Below are positions 1-9,313 of a DNA stretch of 64,000 nucleotides, in pieces. The notes below the pieces were generated by a model. It worked only from the letters and a program-made list of their open reading frames with translations, ran no database searches and had not been told where the DNA came from. Within the stretch, counting starts at the first letter, position 1. Each line of letters begins with the position of its first letter. A program made the position numbers and the translations under genes. Source of the stretch: Streptococcus sp. CSL10205-OR2 (lineage in GTDB: Bacteria; Bacillota; Bacilli; Lactobacillales; Streptococcaceae); contig NZ_JAOTIN010000002.1 in the NCBI RefSeq assembly GCF_025660655.1, positions 124,001-188,000 on the forward strand, read 5' to 3'.

Positions 1-30
1 CGCTTTCAATTGATTTCACTATCAAATAAT

Positions 31-61
31 TAAAAAAGTGGTATTTTTTAAAAACACCACT
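31..61 (-). terminator. Rho-independent terminator of the nucleoside operon
   Basis: On the minus strand, AGTGGTGTTTTT and its near-complement form a long stem at 37-61, followed by a T-run at 32-36. It lies about 20 bases after the rnsD stop and ends the operon. Confidence 0.8.
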
Positions 62-82
62 CTTCTTAATTTATACTAAATT

Positions 83-1039
83 TTATTTTGATTTAATGTA
101 GTTAATACCATTTGCTTTAGGGCCAACTGCTTTACCAAAGAAGATGGCTAAAACGACTACTGTTAACACATAAGGTGCAATTTGAAGATAAACTGTTGGA
201 ATTTTTGATAGAAATTCTAACTGACTTCCAATAACTGCTAAACTTTGTGATAAACCAAAGAACAAGCTAGAAAGCATGGCACCAATTGGATTCCATTTCC
301 CGAAAATCATTGCTGCTAATGCGATAAATCCTGGACCCAAAATAGTTGTTGATGAGAAGTTAACAGAGATAGATTGCGCATAAATAGCCCCACCCATACC
401 ACCTAGAAAGCCAGAAATCATCACACCAAAGTATTTCATTTGATAAACATTAACTCCTAAGGTATCAGCTGCTTGAGGATGTTCACCAACAGAGCGAAGT
501 CGAAGGCCAAATCTTGTTTTGTATAAAACATACCAAGCTACAAATGAAAAGATGATTGCCAAATAAGCGATTAAAGAGGTGTGTCTAAAGAAAATCTGTC
601 CAATAATTGGTATATCTGATAGTACAGGAAAGTTGAATTTTCCGAAAGATTCTGAAATGTTATCAGTTTGTCCCTTACCATAAAAAACCTTGACCAGAAA
701 AATAGCAAGTGATGGTGCTAATAGATTTAAAACGGTACCACTAACGATATGGTCAGCTCTAAAATTAATTGTTGCTAAGGCATGTAGGAGTGAAAAAACC
801 ATACCAACAAAACCACCAACTAAAACACCCAACCAAGGCGTAGCATCTCCAAAAGTATCTGCAAATTGTAAGTTAAAGATAACTCCTGAAAAAGCACCAA
901 TAACCATAATACCCTCTAAACCAACGTTTACAACTCCTGAACGTTCAGAGAATGTACCACCAATACTAGTTAAAATTAAAGGTGTTGCGTAAATCAACAT
1001 GGAAGAAATCAATAGACTTAGTGTTGTCACCAAATTCAT
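83..1039 (-). CDS. rnsD: Nucleoside ABC transporter permease (RnsD/NupQ type)
   Basis: This is the second membrane subunit of a nucleoside importer. The 318-residue protein is hydrophobic throughout, with about eight membrane segments, and has the typical BPD_transp_2 features: GVVNVGLEGIMVIGAF near residues 35-50 and FRADHIVSG near 92-100. A strong ribosome site (AAAGGAGG) precedes the ATG, which follows the rnsC stop by one base. It is the last gene of an operon that also encodes the ATPase, the binding lipoprotein and three nucleoside-salvage enzymes. The S. mutans RnsBACD system imports ribonucleosides, and substrate here is inferred from that homology and context. The name nupQ is used in other Firmicutes. 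Confidence 0.9.
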   Translation of the reverse strand: MNLVTTLSLLISSMLIYATPLILTSIGGTFSERSGVVNVGLEGIMVIGAFSGVIFNLQFADTFGDATPWLGVLVGGFVGMVFSLLHALATINFRADHIVSGTVLNLLAPSLAIFLVKVFYGKGQTDNISESFGKFNFPVLSDIPIIGQIFFRHTSLIAYLAIIFSFVAWYVLYKTRFGLRLRSVGEHPQAADTLGVNVYQMKYFGVMISGFLGGMGGAIYAQSISVNFSSTTILGPGFIALAAMIFGKWNPIGAMLSSLFFGLSQSLAVIGSQLEFLSKIPTVYLQIAPYVLTVVVLAIFFGKAVGPKANGINYIKSK

Positions 1040-1040
1040 A

Positions 1041-2114
1041 CTAGTTTCCTCCTTTCGCTATTTTTTTAGATGATTTTTTAGTTTTAATAAAGCGATCAAT
1101 AATATAGTGAGCCCCAACAAAGAAAATGATGGAAGCCGTCACAACTTTGATGACTTCAGGTGGGATTCCAGCAGCATTCATACCAGGAGCCCCAACATTT
1201 AAAATACCAAATAAGAATGAGGCAAAGAAGATACCGATAGGCGAGTTAGAAGCAAGAAGACTAACAGCCATACCATCAAAACCAACTGACAAAGAACTTC
1301 CTTGAACAAAGACATTTTCAAACGTTCCAAGGCCTTCCACAACTCCTCCTAAGCCTGCTAAAGCTCCAGAAATAATCATTGATAAAACAATGGTTCTTTT
1401 TGATGCCATACCAGCATATTCACTAGCAAAAGGATTAAGACCAACTGATCTAATTTCAAAACCTAATGTTGTTTTATTTAATAAGAACCAGATAACAGCT
1501 ATAGCAATAATAGCAAAGAAAATACCAATGTTGATTCGTGAATTACTTGTTATAGCAGAAAGAAATTCTGAACGATAAGAAGCATTACTACCTACTTGTA
1601 AAGTTGAGTCAATACTTCTTTTAATACTATCATCAAAAACATTTTGAACAAGTGAATTACCAATATACAAAATGATGTAGTTCATCATGATGGTCACAAT
1701 AACTTCACTAGTCCCTAAATAGGCTCTCAAAACACCAGGAATAGCACCTACAAGACCACCAACGACTAAACCAATAACAACAGTCATTAAAATCATTAAT
1801 GGCCTAGGCATATCTGGATTCATCAAAGCAAACCAGCCAGAAGCAAACCAGCCAGCCATCGCTTGACCAGATAAACCGATATTGAAAAATCCAGCTCGAC
1901 TAGCAACTGTAAAACCTAGAGCAATTAAAATAAGTGGTGCCATAGAACGTAAAATTTCACCAATATTACGAACACTACCAAAGGCAGTTTGGAATAGACC
2001 CTCATAGCCCCAAATAGGATCATAACCAAATATAAGCATAGCAATCGCACCTAAAAGTAATCCAAATAAAACGGATATTAAAGGAACGGCTATTTGCTGT
2101 GTCCTTTTAGACAT
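1041..2114 (-). CDS. rnsC: Nucleoside ABC transporter permease (RnsC/NupP type)
   Basis: First membrane subunit of the nucleoside importer, 357 residues with the chosen start. I start at ATG 2114 (MSKRTQQIAVPL) because AAAGGAGG lies six bases upstream; an upstream in-frame start at 2141 has no ribosome site and would add nine residues. The start overlaps the stop of the ATPase gene by eight bases (ATGTCTAA), which implies translational coupling. The protein has about nine membrane segments and the BPD_transp_2 features ASRAGFFNIGLSGQAM (near residues 72-87) and YLGTSEVIVTIMMNY. It should pair with RnsD as a heterodimeric channel. Confidence 0.9.
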   Translation of the reverse strand: MSKRTQQIAVPLISVLFGLLLGAIAMLIFGYDPIWGYEGLFQTAFGSVRNIGEILRSMAPLILIALGFTVASRAGFFNIGLSGQAMAGWFASGWFALMNPDMPRPLMILMTVVIGLVVGGLVGAIPGVLRAYLGTSEVIVTIMMNYIILYIGNSLVQNVFDDSIKRSIDSTLQVGSNASYRSEFLSAITSNSRINIGIFFAIIAIAVIWFLLNKTTLGFEIRSVGLNPFASEYAGMASKRTIVLSMIISGALAGLGGVVEGLGTFENVFVQGSSLSVGFDGMAVSLLASNSPIGIFFASFLFGILNVGAPGMNAAGIPPEVIKVVTASIIFFVGAHYIIDRFIKTKKSSKKIAKGGN

Positions 2115-3639
2115 GAGTTTCCTCCTTTTCAACAGTTCCACCAGCCATTAAAATACCAAGCTCTTGTTTGTTTGTTTTTTCTGGAAGAACAATCCCTTGT
2201 ATTTTACCGTCATGAATAACAGCAATTCTATCAGAGAGATTTAAAATTTCATCAAGTTCAAAACTAACCACTAAGACCGCCTTACCTTTATCACGTTCTT
2301 GAATAAGACGACTGTGAATGTATTCGATCGCCCCAACATCAAGTCCACGAGTTGGTTGGCTAACAATTAATAAATCTGGATTTCTATCTACTTCTCTTGC
2401 AATAATGGCTTTTTGCTGGTTACCACCTGAAAATCCTTTTGCAGGAACAAGCTCATTAGCACCACGAACATCAAATTCTTCCATTAGATGACGAGCATAG
2501 CTATTGATTTCATTATAGTTTAGAACACCATTTTTACTCATCGGTTCTTTGTAATAAGTTTGAAGCGCAGTATTTTCTGCCAAGGTCATTTCTAAAATTA
2601 AACCATCACGGTGTCTGTCTTCTGGAACATGACCGACGCTTAATTCAGTAATTTTACGAGAATGATATTTTGTTACATCAATATCCTTAATCGTAATGGT
2701 TCCTGATTTGGATTTTCTAAGACCTGTAATAGCTTGCACCAATTCACTCTGACCATTTCCATCAATTCCTGCTATGCCAACAATTTCACCACGTCTGACA
2801 TCAAGGGACAATCCTTTAACAGCAGGAACTCCTCTATTTTCATTAACCACGAGATCTTTAATAGACAAAATAACATCAGTTGGTTGAGAAGGTTTTTTTT
2901 CAGTTTTAAAGGAAACAGAACGACCAACCATCATTTCAGCTAAGTCTTTTGACGTTGCTCCAGCAACATCAACGGTTTGAATACTTTTACCACGTCTTAT
3001 TACTGTCACACGATCAGCTACGGCTCTAATTTCATCTAACTTATGCGTAATCAGAATAATAGATTTACCTTCTTTTGTTAGATTTCTCATAATTTCCATC
3101 AATTCTTGAATTTCTGATGGTGTTAATACTGCAGTAGGTTCATCAAAAATAAGGATATCAGCACCACGGTATAATGTTTTTAAAATTTCAACACGTTGTT
3201 GTGCTCCTACTGAAATATCAGAAATTTTGGCTGTAGGATCAATTGCAAGACCGTATTTTTCCGACAAAAACTTAATTTCTTCAATAGCTTTCTTCATATC
3301 AAGAGAACCATTTTTTACAATTTCATTACCTAAAATAATATTTTCAGCAACAGTAAAGGCATCAACCAACATAAAATGTTGATGAACCATTCCAATTCCT
3401 AAACGAGATGATGCTGTTGGAGAATCGATGTTGACAACTTGACCGTTGAGTAAAATCTCACCACTTGTTGGAATTAATAATCCAGCAAGCATATTCATCA
3501 AAGTTGACTTACCTGCACCATTTTCTCCAAGAAGAGCATGAATCTCAGCCTTTTTAACATTGAGATTGATATGGTCATTTGCCACAAAATCACCAAAAAT
3601 TTTGGTAATTTCTCTCATTTCAATGACATGTTCTGTCAT
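2107..3639 (-). CDS. rnsA: Nucleoside ABC transporter ATP-binding protein (double ATPase)
   Basis: Energising subunit of the nucleoside importer. The 510-residue protein holds two ABC domains in tandem, as in sugar/nucleoside (CUT2-like) importers. The first has Walker A GENGAGKS near residues 38-45, signature ISVGAQQR near 142-149 and Walker B ILIFDEPTA near 162-170. The second has a degenerate Walker A (GIDGNGQSEL), signature FSGGNQQK and Walker B LLIVSQPTRG, with S-Q in place of D-E. A weak second site is usual in this family. It follows a hairpin-rich gap after the binding-protein gene and overlaps rnsC. Confidence 0.92.
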   Translation of the reverse strand: MTEHVIEMREITKIFGDFVANDHINLNVKKAEIHALLGENGAGKSTLMNMLAGLLIPTSGEILLNGQVVNIDSPTASSRLGIGMVHQHFMLVDAFTVAENIILGNEIVKNGSLDMKKAIEEIKFLSEKYGLAIDPTAKISDISVGAQQRVEILKTLYRGADILIFDEPTAVLTPSEIQELMEIMRNLTKEGKSIILITHKLDEIRAVADRVTVIRRGKSIQTVDVAGATSKDLAEMMVGRSVSFKTEKKPSQPTDVILSIKDLVVNENRGVPAVKGLSLDVRRGEIVGIAGIDGNGQSELVQAITGLRKSKSGTITIKDIDVTKYHSRKITELSVGHVPEDRHRDGLILEMTLAENTALQTYYKEPMSKNGVLNYNEINSYARHLMEEFDVRGANELVPAKGFSGGNQQKAIIAREVDRNPDLLIVSQPTRGLDVGAIEYIHSRLIQERDKGKAVLVVSFELDEILNLSDRIAVIHDGKIQGIVLPEKTNKQELGILMAGGTVEKEETHV

Positions 3640-3678
3640 GGCGACTATTATCCTTTCTTCATTGGCTTTATATTTCAG

Positions 3679-3705
3679 AAAAGCTTGTCAAAACTGACAA
3701 GCTTT
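3679..3705 (-). terminator. Second intercistronic hairpin before rnsA
   Basis: An 11-bp perfect stem (AAAGCTTGTCA / TGACAAGCTTT) with a short loop lies between rnsB and rnsA. It has no long T-run, so it may stabilise the 3' end of the rnsB mRNA rather than end transcription. Confidence 0.5.
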
Positions 3706-3732
3706 ACTGAGATATAAACTATCTCAGAGTTA

Positions 3733-3757
3733 GAAAAAGCGACCGATTAAGATCGCT
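3733..3757 (-). terminator. Attenuating terminator after the binding-protein gene
   Basis: On the minus strand AGCGATC pairs with GGTCGCT and is followed by five Ts, 14 bases after the rnsB stop. A leaky terminator here would give more binding protein than ATPase and permeases, a common arrangement in ABC importer operons. Confidence 0.6.
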
Positions 3758-3771
3758 CTTTCAAACATTTA

Positions 3772-4833
3772 TTATTTTTCTGGGACAACGATATCGCCAG
3801 AGATAATTCTTTCTTTAGCTTCTTTAATGTCTTTTACAGCTTCATCAGAAAGGTTGGTTGTAGCAAGATCTACACCACCATCTTTAAGTCCGTAAACAGT
3901 TAACTTACCACCAGGGAAGTTACCTTTTTGAGTATCAGTAGAAATTAATTTAAGAGCATTACCAACTTGTTTAAGAGTTGATGCTAAAACAAAGTTTGAT
4001 TCTTTACCATCTTTAGAGGTGTAGTTACCTTCTGCTTCTTGGTCACGGTCTACACCGATAACCCAAACTTTTTCGCTCTCATCACGTGTTTCGTTGATTG
4101 CTTTAGCTTCATTGAAGACACCTGCTCCAGTTCCACCTGCTGCTTGATAAATAACGTCAGCGCCACCCGCATATTGTGCAGCAGCAATTGTTTTACCTTT
4201 AGCGGCATCAGCAAACGAACCTGCATAGTTAACAGTGATTTTGATGGTAGGGTCAACAGATTTAACACCTGCTTCAAATCCTTTTTCAAAACGAGTAATA
4301 ACTGTACCTTCCATACCACCTACAAAACCAACACTCTTAGTTTTAGTTGTTTTTGCGGCTGCAATACCAGCAAGGTATGCTGCTTCATGGTCAGCAAAAG
4401 TAACACTTGCTACGTTATCAAGACCTTCAATAACATCATCAATAATAACGAAGTTTGTATCTGTATAGTCATTAGCTGCTTTTTCAACAGAGTCACGTAA
4501 AGCAAAACCAATTCCAAAAATCAATCCATATTTTCCACTAACAGCAGAATCTAGGTTAGTTGCATATTCTGACTCACTTGTAGATTGGAAATAATCAAAA
4601 CCTTTTCCTTTAGAAAGACCATTTTCATCTCCCCAAGCTTGCAAACCTTCCCAAGCAGATTGGTTAAATGATTTATCGTCAACACCACCAGTGTCTGTCA
4701 CCATCGCAACATTAAGTTGTGACTCATCTTTGCTAGTGTTTTTAGATGAATCAGATGAGTTACGATTTGAACACGCTGCAAGTCCTAAAACGGCAACAGT
4801 AGCCAAACCAACGCCAACAATTTTCTTGTTCAT
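3772..4833 (-). CDS. rnsB: Nucleoside-binding lipoprotein (BmpA/PnrA family)
   Basis: Extracytoplasmic substrate-binding protein of the nucleoside importer. The 353-residue protein starts with a lipoprotein signal peptide (MNKKIVGVGLATVAVLGLAAC, lipobox LAAC) so Cys21 should be lipidated. The mature part is a Bmp/PnrA domain, with VTDTGGVDDKSFNQSAWEGL near residues 45-65 as its usual first substrate-contact region. It is preceded by cdd and followed by rnsA, as in the S. mutans ribonucleoside locus. The ribosome site TAGGAGG is strong. Substrate (purine and/or pyrimidine nucleosides) is inferred from the family. Confidence 0.93.
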   Translation of the reverse strand: MNKKIVGVGLATVAVLGLAACSNRNSSDSSKNTSKDESQLNVAMVTDTGGVDDKSFNQSAWEGLQAWGDENGLSKGKGFDYFQSTSESEYATNLDSAVSGKYGLIFGIGFALRDSVEKAANDYTDTNFVIIDDVIEGLDNVASVTFADHEAAYLAGIAAAKTTKTKSVGFVGGMEGTVITRFEKGFEAGVKSVDPTIKITVNYAGSFADAAKGKTIAAAQYAGGADVIYQAAGGTGAGVFNEAKAINETRDESEKVWVIGVDRDQEAEGNYTSKDGKESNFVLASTLKQVGNALKLISTDTQKGNFPGGKLTVYGLKDGGVDLATTNLSDEAVKDIKEAKERIISGDIVVPEK

Positions 4834-4862
4834 AAAAATGAACCCTCCTAAAATTTTTTATT

Positions 4863-4903
4863 GCAACATACTGTTGCTAGTTTCTTAAACCTTATGGTTT
4901 AAG
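4863..4903 (-). promoter_or_regulatory. Two hairpins in the cdd-rnsB gap
   Basis: CTTAAACC pairs with GGTTTAAG (4884-4903), and GCAAC with GTTGC (4863-4877). Neither is followed by a T-run. They could be RNA-processing or mRNA-stability elements at the 5' end of the binding-protein message; function is inferred. Confidence 0.4.
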
Positions 4904-4918
4904 CAGAAATTTTACAAA

Positions 4919-5308
4919 TCATGATAAATCTGTAAAAGAATATGGAAGTAATTCCCCGACCGTCATCTCGACCGTCTGACCATTTTTAGCAATCAATGTC
5001 ACTTTGCAATCCTGATCAAAAAATTCCGCCATTACTTGACGACAGGCACCACAAGGTGAGATTGGATTTTTGGTTTCACCGAATATTGCAATTTCAGAGA
5101 ATTCTCTTTGACCTTCTGAAATGGCTTTAAATATAGCTGTTCTCTCAGCACAATTTGTCAAACTAAAACTAGCGTTTTCAATATTGCATCCAAGAAAAAT
5201 ATCGCCTTGTTTTGTCTTAAGTGCTGCTCCAACAGGAAAATGTGAATAAGGAACATAAGCTTTTTCACTTGCAGTTTTTGCGAGGTTAATTAAATTAGTA
5301 TCCACCAT
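4919..5308 (-). CDS. cdd: Cytidine deaminase
   Basis: Deaminates cytidine and deoxycytidine to uridine and deoxyuridine in the cytosol. The 129-residue length is standard for the small tetrameric enzyme. Zinc-site motifs are visible: GCNIENASF near residues 47-55, CAE near 60-62 (Cys and catalytic Glu) and PCGACRQ near 86-92. It overlaps the end of deoC by 14 bases and sits just upstream of the nucleoside importer, so imported cytidine can feed the phosphorylase. Confidence 0.95.
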   Translation of the reverse strand: MVDTNLINLAKTASEKAYVPYSHFPVGAALKTKQGDIFLGCNIENASFSLTNCAERTAIFKAISEGQREFSEIAIFGETKNPISPCGACRQVMAEFFDQDCKVTLIAKNGQTVEMTVGELLPYSFTDLS

Positions 5309-5957
5309 TCACTTCTTTTCCTTCCACAATTGCCACTCCGGCAGAAGTACCAATACGAGTCGCTCCTGCTTCAATAAATGCTTTAGCATCAGAATAAGAA
5401 CGAGCTCCTCCAGCTGCCTTAACGCCAATTGTTGGACCAACAGTCTGACGCATTAATGCAATATCAGCAACTGTTGCTCCTCTTGTTGAAAAACCAGTAG
5501 AAGTTTTAACAAAATCAGTTCCTGCTTTAACTGCCAGTTGACAGGCAGTCACTTTTTCTTCATCGGTTAATAGAGCTGTCTCGATGATGACTTTAACTAG
5601 TTTTTCTCCACTAGCATCAACAACGCTTTTAATATCGTTTTCAACAAATTCAAGATTACCTGCTTTTAATTGTCCGATATTAATAACCATATCTATCTCA
5701 TCGGCTCCATTTGAAACAGCATCTTTTGTTTCATAAGCTTTGGTTGCACTTGTTGTTGCACCTAAAGGAAAGCCAACAACTGTACATACTTTCACGGGAC
5801 TATCTTTTAATTTTTCTGCTGCATGTTTGACATGACTTGGATTGACACAAACACTAGCAAATTGATATTGTTTTGCTTCTTCAATTAATTTGTCAATTTG
5901 TTCCACTGTGCTTTCAGCTTTTAATAGTGTGTGATCAATATATCCATTAATTTCCAT
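5295..5957 (-). CDS. deoC: Deoxyribose-phosphate aldolase
   Basis: Cleaves deoxyribose 5-phosphate into glyceraldehyde 3-phosphate and acetaldehyde, the last step of deoxynucleoside catabolism. The 220-residue protein shows the DeoC features: IDHTLL at residues 7-12, [10 protein letters not shown] near 57-66, FVKTSTGF near 149-156 with the Schiff-base lysine, and IGVKAAGG near 176-183. It lies between pdp and cdd in one operon; the cdd start is inside its 3' end. Confidence 0.95.
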   Translation of the reverse strand: MEINGYIDHTLLKAESTVEQIDKLIEEAKQYQFASVCVNPSHVKHAAEKLKDSPVKVCTVVGFPLGATTSATKAYETKDAVSNGADEIDMVINIGQLKAGNLEFVENDIKSVVDASGEKLVKVIIETALLTDEEKVTACQLAVKAGTDFVKTSTGFSTRGATVADIALMRQTVGPTIGVKAAGGARSYSDAKAFIEAGATRIGTSAGVAIVEGKEVNGGY

Positions 5958-5983
5958 TATAATTTATTAATCCTTTCTGACTC

Positions 5984-7261
5984 TCAGACAATAATTTTTA
6001 ATATTTCTTTTGAGTCAACGCTTTCATTACCTATTCTAACATTTTTTTTGAATTCTGTAATCATTTTTGGCTCTATTTTTTTATTTGAATAGATTTTTGC
6101 GATTGTTTCTCCCTTTTCAATCCTATCACCAACTTTTTTATCAAAAACAATACCAGTTTCATAATCTAGATTATCAGATTTAACAGATCTTCCTGCTCCT
6201 AATCTCATGGCAAAAAGGCCAAATTCTAAAGCTGGCAATTCTTGGATAATACCAGTGTCATCTGAAATCACTTCTGTGATATAGTTGGCTGATGATGGAC
6301 GATAAAGATCTTCTAAGTCGCCACCTTGATAGACAATAAATTCTTCAAATTTTTTAAGTGCCTGACCATTTGTGAGATGATTTCTAATCTCAGTTAGATC
6401 AACTTTCTTATCAGCAAGTTCAAGCATAATTTGTGCCAATTCGCAAATAAAGTGCGTGATATCGTCACGACCTTTTCCTTGCATGATTTCAATTGCCTCT
6501 AAAACTTCCAATCGATTACCAATAGCTCGTCCTAGTGGCTGACTCATGTTTGTAATAACTGCAATAGTTTGTCTACCGACTGCTTTACCAAGATCAACCA
6601 TTGTTTCAGATAATTCAATGGCATCTTCAATTGTTTTCATAAAAGCGCCATCACCAACGGTAACATCTAGTAAGATACTATCAGCACCTGAGGCAATTTT
6701 TTTACTCATTACTGAACTTGCTATTAAAGGGATAATATCAACTGTCGCAGTAACGTCTCTGAGAGCATATAATAGTTTATCTGCTCGAACAAGATCGTTA
6801 GATTGTCCAATAACAGATAGATTGATATCTTGTACTTGTTTGATAAACTCTTCTTGTGTTCTTTCGATTTGAAAGCCTTTAATCGCTTCTAATTTATCAA
6901 GAGTACCACCTGTATGACCAAGACCTTTACCACTCATTTTAGCAACAGGTACACCAAAACTAGCAACTAGTGGAGCTAAAATCAAAGTGACTTTGTCACC
7001 TACTCCTCCGGTCGAGTGTTTATCGACTTTAATCCCTTTGATGTCTGATAAATTGATTTGTTCGCCAGTAGCTAACATACTCATCGTCAGGTCACGTGTC
7101 TCACGTTTTGACATCCCTTTAAAATAAATAGCCATTGCCAAGGCAGACATTTGATAGTCTGGAATATCACCACTGGCAAAGCCAGAAATAAGCCACTCTA
7201 TTTCTTTTGTTGAAAGCTCCTTACCATCACGTTTTTTTTGAATTAAATCAACTGTTCTCAT
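5984..7261 (-). CDS. pdp: Pyrimidine-nucleoside phosphorylase
   Basis: Phosphorolyses uridine and thymidine nucleosides to free base plus (deoxy)ribose 1-phosphate. The 425-residue length fits the family. The phosphate-binding signature KHSTGGVGDKVTLILAP is at about residues 81-97, and SGKGLGHTGGTLDKLE follows near 110-125. It overlaps the preceding methyltransferase gene by 14 bases and is followed by deoC, giving a short salvage pathway. Whether it prefers uridine or thymidine cannot be read from the sequence. Confidence 0.92.
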   Translation of the reverse strand: MRTVDLIQKKRDGKELSTKEIEWLISGFASGDIPDYQMSALAMAIYFKGMSKRETRDLTMSMLATGEQINLSDIKGIKVDKHSTGGVGDKVTLILAPLVASFGVPVAKMSGKGLGHTGGTLDKLEAIKGFQIERTQEEFIKQVQDINLSVIGQSNDLVRADKLLYALRDVTATVDIIPLIASSVMSKKIASGADSILLDVTVGDGAFMKTIEDAIELSETMVDLGKAVGRQTIAVITNMSQPLGRAIGNRLEVLEAIEIMQGKGRDDITHFICELAQIMLELADKKVDLTEIRNHLTNGQALKKFEEFIVYQGGDLEDLYRPSSANYITEVISDDTGIIQELPALEFGLFAMRLGAGRSVKSDNLDYETGIVFDKKVGDRIEKGETIAKIYSNKKIEPKMITEFKKNVRIGNESVDSKEILKIIV

Positions 7262-7871
7262 TTTTAATACTCCTTAAAATATAGTACCCTTTTTCTTTTT
7301 TTAATACTGTGACATTACCAAAAATAGTCTGCATTTTACTTTTTGCACTTGGGGCACCTTGTTTTTTTTGAATGACTATGGTCAAACTGCCATTTTCATT
7401 TAAATGGTCAATGCTTTTAGAAATAATCTCATGAACAACTTCTTTTCCAGCTCTAATAGGAGGATTGCTAACAATATAGTCAAAGGTTTCCTCAACTTGA
7501 TCATAAAGGTGTGAGTGAAAAATTCTTGCTTCAACATGGTTTTTTTGTGCATTAATTTTGGCCAACTCTAACGCTCTGTTATTAATATCAATCATGGTTG
7601 GAATAACTTTTTTTACTTTTGAAAGACTAATACCGATAGGTCCATAACCACACCCAATATCTAAAAGTGTCTTATTTGCCTCAAAGTCAGCATGGTTAAT
7701 TAAGGTTTGACTACCAAAATCAATCCTATTTTTACTAAAAACACCTGAATCGGTTTGAAAATAAAAAACTTCTCCTAGAAGGTAAGTTTCCAATTCTTTA
7801 ATATCATGTTGACTATCTGGATTTTCAGAAAAATACATGGTTGTCTTTGAGTTTTCATCTTTTCTTTTCAT
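7248..7871 (-). CDS. RsmC-like class I SAM-dependent methyltransferase
   Basis: A 207-residue methyltransferase of the MTS/RsmC small type. Motif I LLDIGCGYGPIGI lies near residues 69-81 and the catalytic N6-methylation motif SNPP (DYIVSNPPIRAG) near 134-145, which points to rRNA guanine or adenine as target. The first ATG (7871) has no ribosome site, and a second possible start lies at residue 12. A TAGACT hexamer ending six bases before the first ATG could allow a leaderless message. It heads the nucleoside operon and overlaps pdp. The exact RNA target is not determined. Confidence 0.82.
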   Translation of the reverse strand: MKRKDENSKTTMYFSENPDSQHDIKELETYLLGEVFYFQTDSGVFSKNRIDFGSQTLINHADFEANKTLLDIGCGYGPIGISLSKVKKVIPTMIDINNRALELAKINAQKNHVEARIFHSHLYDQVEETFDYIVSNPPIRAGKEVVHEIISKSIDHLNENGSLTIVIQKKQGAPSAKSKMQTIFGNVTVLKKEKGYYILRSIKNENS

Positions 7872-8039
7872 ACTATAAGTCTATCACAATCTGTAATGGT
7901 TTTCAATAATGCCTTTTGTTTCATCATATTCATTAGTATCTACATAAAATGATATGATAAACAGCTATCAAATAGATTAAAAATTCAAAAATTAGTTCTT
8001 GATTTATCGGCTAAAATTTTATTTCTCCTTATAAAATGA

Positions 8040-8045
8040 TATAAT
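8040..8045 (+). promoter_or_regulatory. Possible -10 box of coaA
   Basis: TATAAT lies 17 bases before the coaA ATG, so the message would start almost at the Shine-Dalgarno (GAGGAG, 8051-8056). No clear -35 box was seen. Confidence 0.45.
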
Positions 8046-8062
8046 GCATTGAGGAGTAAAAT

Positions 8063-8983
8063 ATGAAGAATGAATTTATTAACTTTGAAAAAGTTTCTCG
8101 TCAAAACTGGCAACAATTGCATCAAAAAGATAGTCCCCTCTTAACAGAATCAGAATTAAACTCGATTAAAAGTTTGAATGACCAAATTAGCATGCAGGAT
8201 GTGTTAGATGTCTATCTCCCTCTTATTAACTTGATTAAAATCTATAAAAATGCTCAAGAAAACTTAACTTTTTCTAAGAGTATTTTTCTACAAAAAACGA
8301 TTAAAGAGCGTCCCTTTATTATTGGTATTTCTGGTAGTGTGGCAGTTGGTAAATCAACAACTAGTAGATTATTAAAACTCTTATTAACAAGAACGTTTAA
8401 AAATAGTCGCGTTGATATGGTAACAACAGATGGTTTTTTGTATCCAAATGCTATTTTAAAAGAAAAAGATATTCTCAATAAAAAAGGATTCCCTGAAAGT
8501 TATAATATGGAGCTTTTATTAAACTTTTTAGATAGTATTAAAAGCGGTCATGATGTTGCTATTCCAGTTTATTCTCATGAAACTTATGATATTGTTCCTA
8601 ATCAAATGCAAACCATTAAAAAACCTGATTTTTTAATAGTTGAGGGAATTAATGTCTTTCAAAATCAACAAAATAACCGTCTTTATATGAGTGATTATTT
8701 TGATTTTTCTATTTATATTGATGCGGATAGTCAACATATTGAAAAATGGTATCTTGAACGTTTTTATAGTTTGACAGAAATGGCAAAAAAAGATGAACAC
8801 AATTACTATAACCGTTTTACCAAGATGTCTTTTGAAGAATTAACTACTTTTGCTAAGGAAGTTTGGAAGAATACCAACCTTTTCAATTTGGAAAACTATA
8901 TCGAACCTACTAGAAATCGTGCTGAACTCATTTTGCACAAATCAAAAAACCACCTTATCGATGAAATTTACCTTAAAAAATAA
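8063..8983 (+). CDS. coaA: Pantothenate kinase, type I
   Basis: Phosphorylates pantothenate, the first committed step of coenzyme A synthesis. The 306-residue protein is of the bacterial type I (P-loop) class: [15 protein letters not shown] at about residues 93-107 is the Walker A site, and VEGINVFQ near 193-200 matches the conserved VEGxNxLQ. It is one of the few plus-strand genes in the left part, divergent from the methyltransferase gene. The start has GAGGAG seven bases upstream. Confidence 0.95.
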   Translation: MKNEFINFEKVSRQNWQQLHQKDSPLLTESELNSIKSLNDQISMQDVLDVYLPLINLIKIYKNAQENLTFSKSIFLQKTIKERPFIIGISGSVAVGKSTTSRLLKLLLTRTFKNSRVDMVTTDGFLYPNAILKEKDILNKKGFPESYNMELLLNFLDSIKSGHDVAIPVYSHETYDIVPNQMQTIKKPDFLIVEGINVFQNQQNNRLYMSDYFDFSIYIDADSQHIEKWYLERFYSLTEMAKKDEHNYYNRFTKMSFEELTTFAKEVWKNTNLFNLENYIEPTRNRAELILHKSKNHLIDEIYLKK

Positions 8984-8990
8984 GAAAGAC

Positions 8991-9019
8991 TTGTCAAATG
9001 TCAGATTTTTCTATATAAT
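8991..9019 (+). promoter_or_regulatory. Promoter of rpsT
   Basis: TTGTCA (8991-8996), a 17-base spacer and a perfect TATAAT (9014-9019) just upstream of rpsT. A strong sigma-A type promoter, fitting a ribosomal protein gene. Confidence 0.8.
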
Positions 9020-9050
9020 ATGATAGTTAGTATAAATGGAGGTGAAAACA

Positions 9051-9287
9051 TTGGCAAATATCAAATCAGCTGGCAAACGTGCTGCACTGACTTCAAAACA
9101 AAATGAAAGAAATGCTGCTCAAAAATCAGCTATGCGTACAACGATTAAAGCATTTGAAGCAAATCCAACAGAAGAACTTTACAAAGCAGCAAGCTCTAGC
9201 ATTGATAAAGCAAAATCTAAAGGATTAATTCACAAAAATAAAGCAAGTCGTGATAAAGCTCGTCTTTACACTAAATTAGCAAAATAA
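9051..9287 (+). CDS. rpsT: 30S ribosomal protein S20
   Basis: Small basic protein of the 30S subunit that binds 16S rRNA. With the TTG start at 9051 it has 78 residues, starting (M)[12 protein letters not shown], the normal S20 N-terminus. An in-frame ATG at 9036 would overlap the ribosome site GGAGGTG (9039-9045), so I reject it. A TTG start is also used by E. coli rpsT, where it takes part in autoregulation. The C-terminal [14 protein letters not shown] is typical of S20. The gene has its own promoter and terminator. Confidence 0.92.
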   Translation: MANIKSAGKRAALTSKQNERNAAQKSAMRTTIKAFEANPTEELYKAASSSIDKAKSKGLIHKNKASRDKARLYTKLAK

Positions 9288-9313
9288 AAAAACCTGTCAC
9301 TCAGGTTTTTTTT
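9286..9313. terminator. rpsT: Bidirectional terminator between rpsT and ciaH
   Basis: AAAAACCTG and CAGGTTTTT form a stem with A-run and T-run flanks, so it can stop transcription from both converging genes. Confidence 0.85.

Noticed and set aside
4039..4500. Long plus-strand frame inside the nucleoside-binding lipoprotein gene
   Set aside because: Cysteine- and asparagine-rich shadow frame of rnsB, no ribosome site and no family match.
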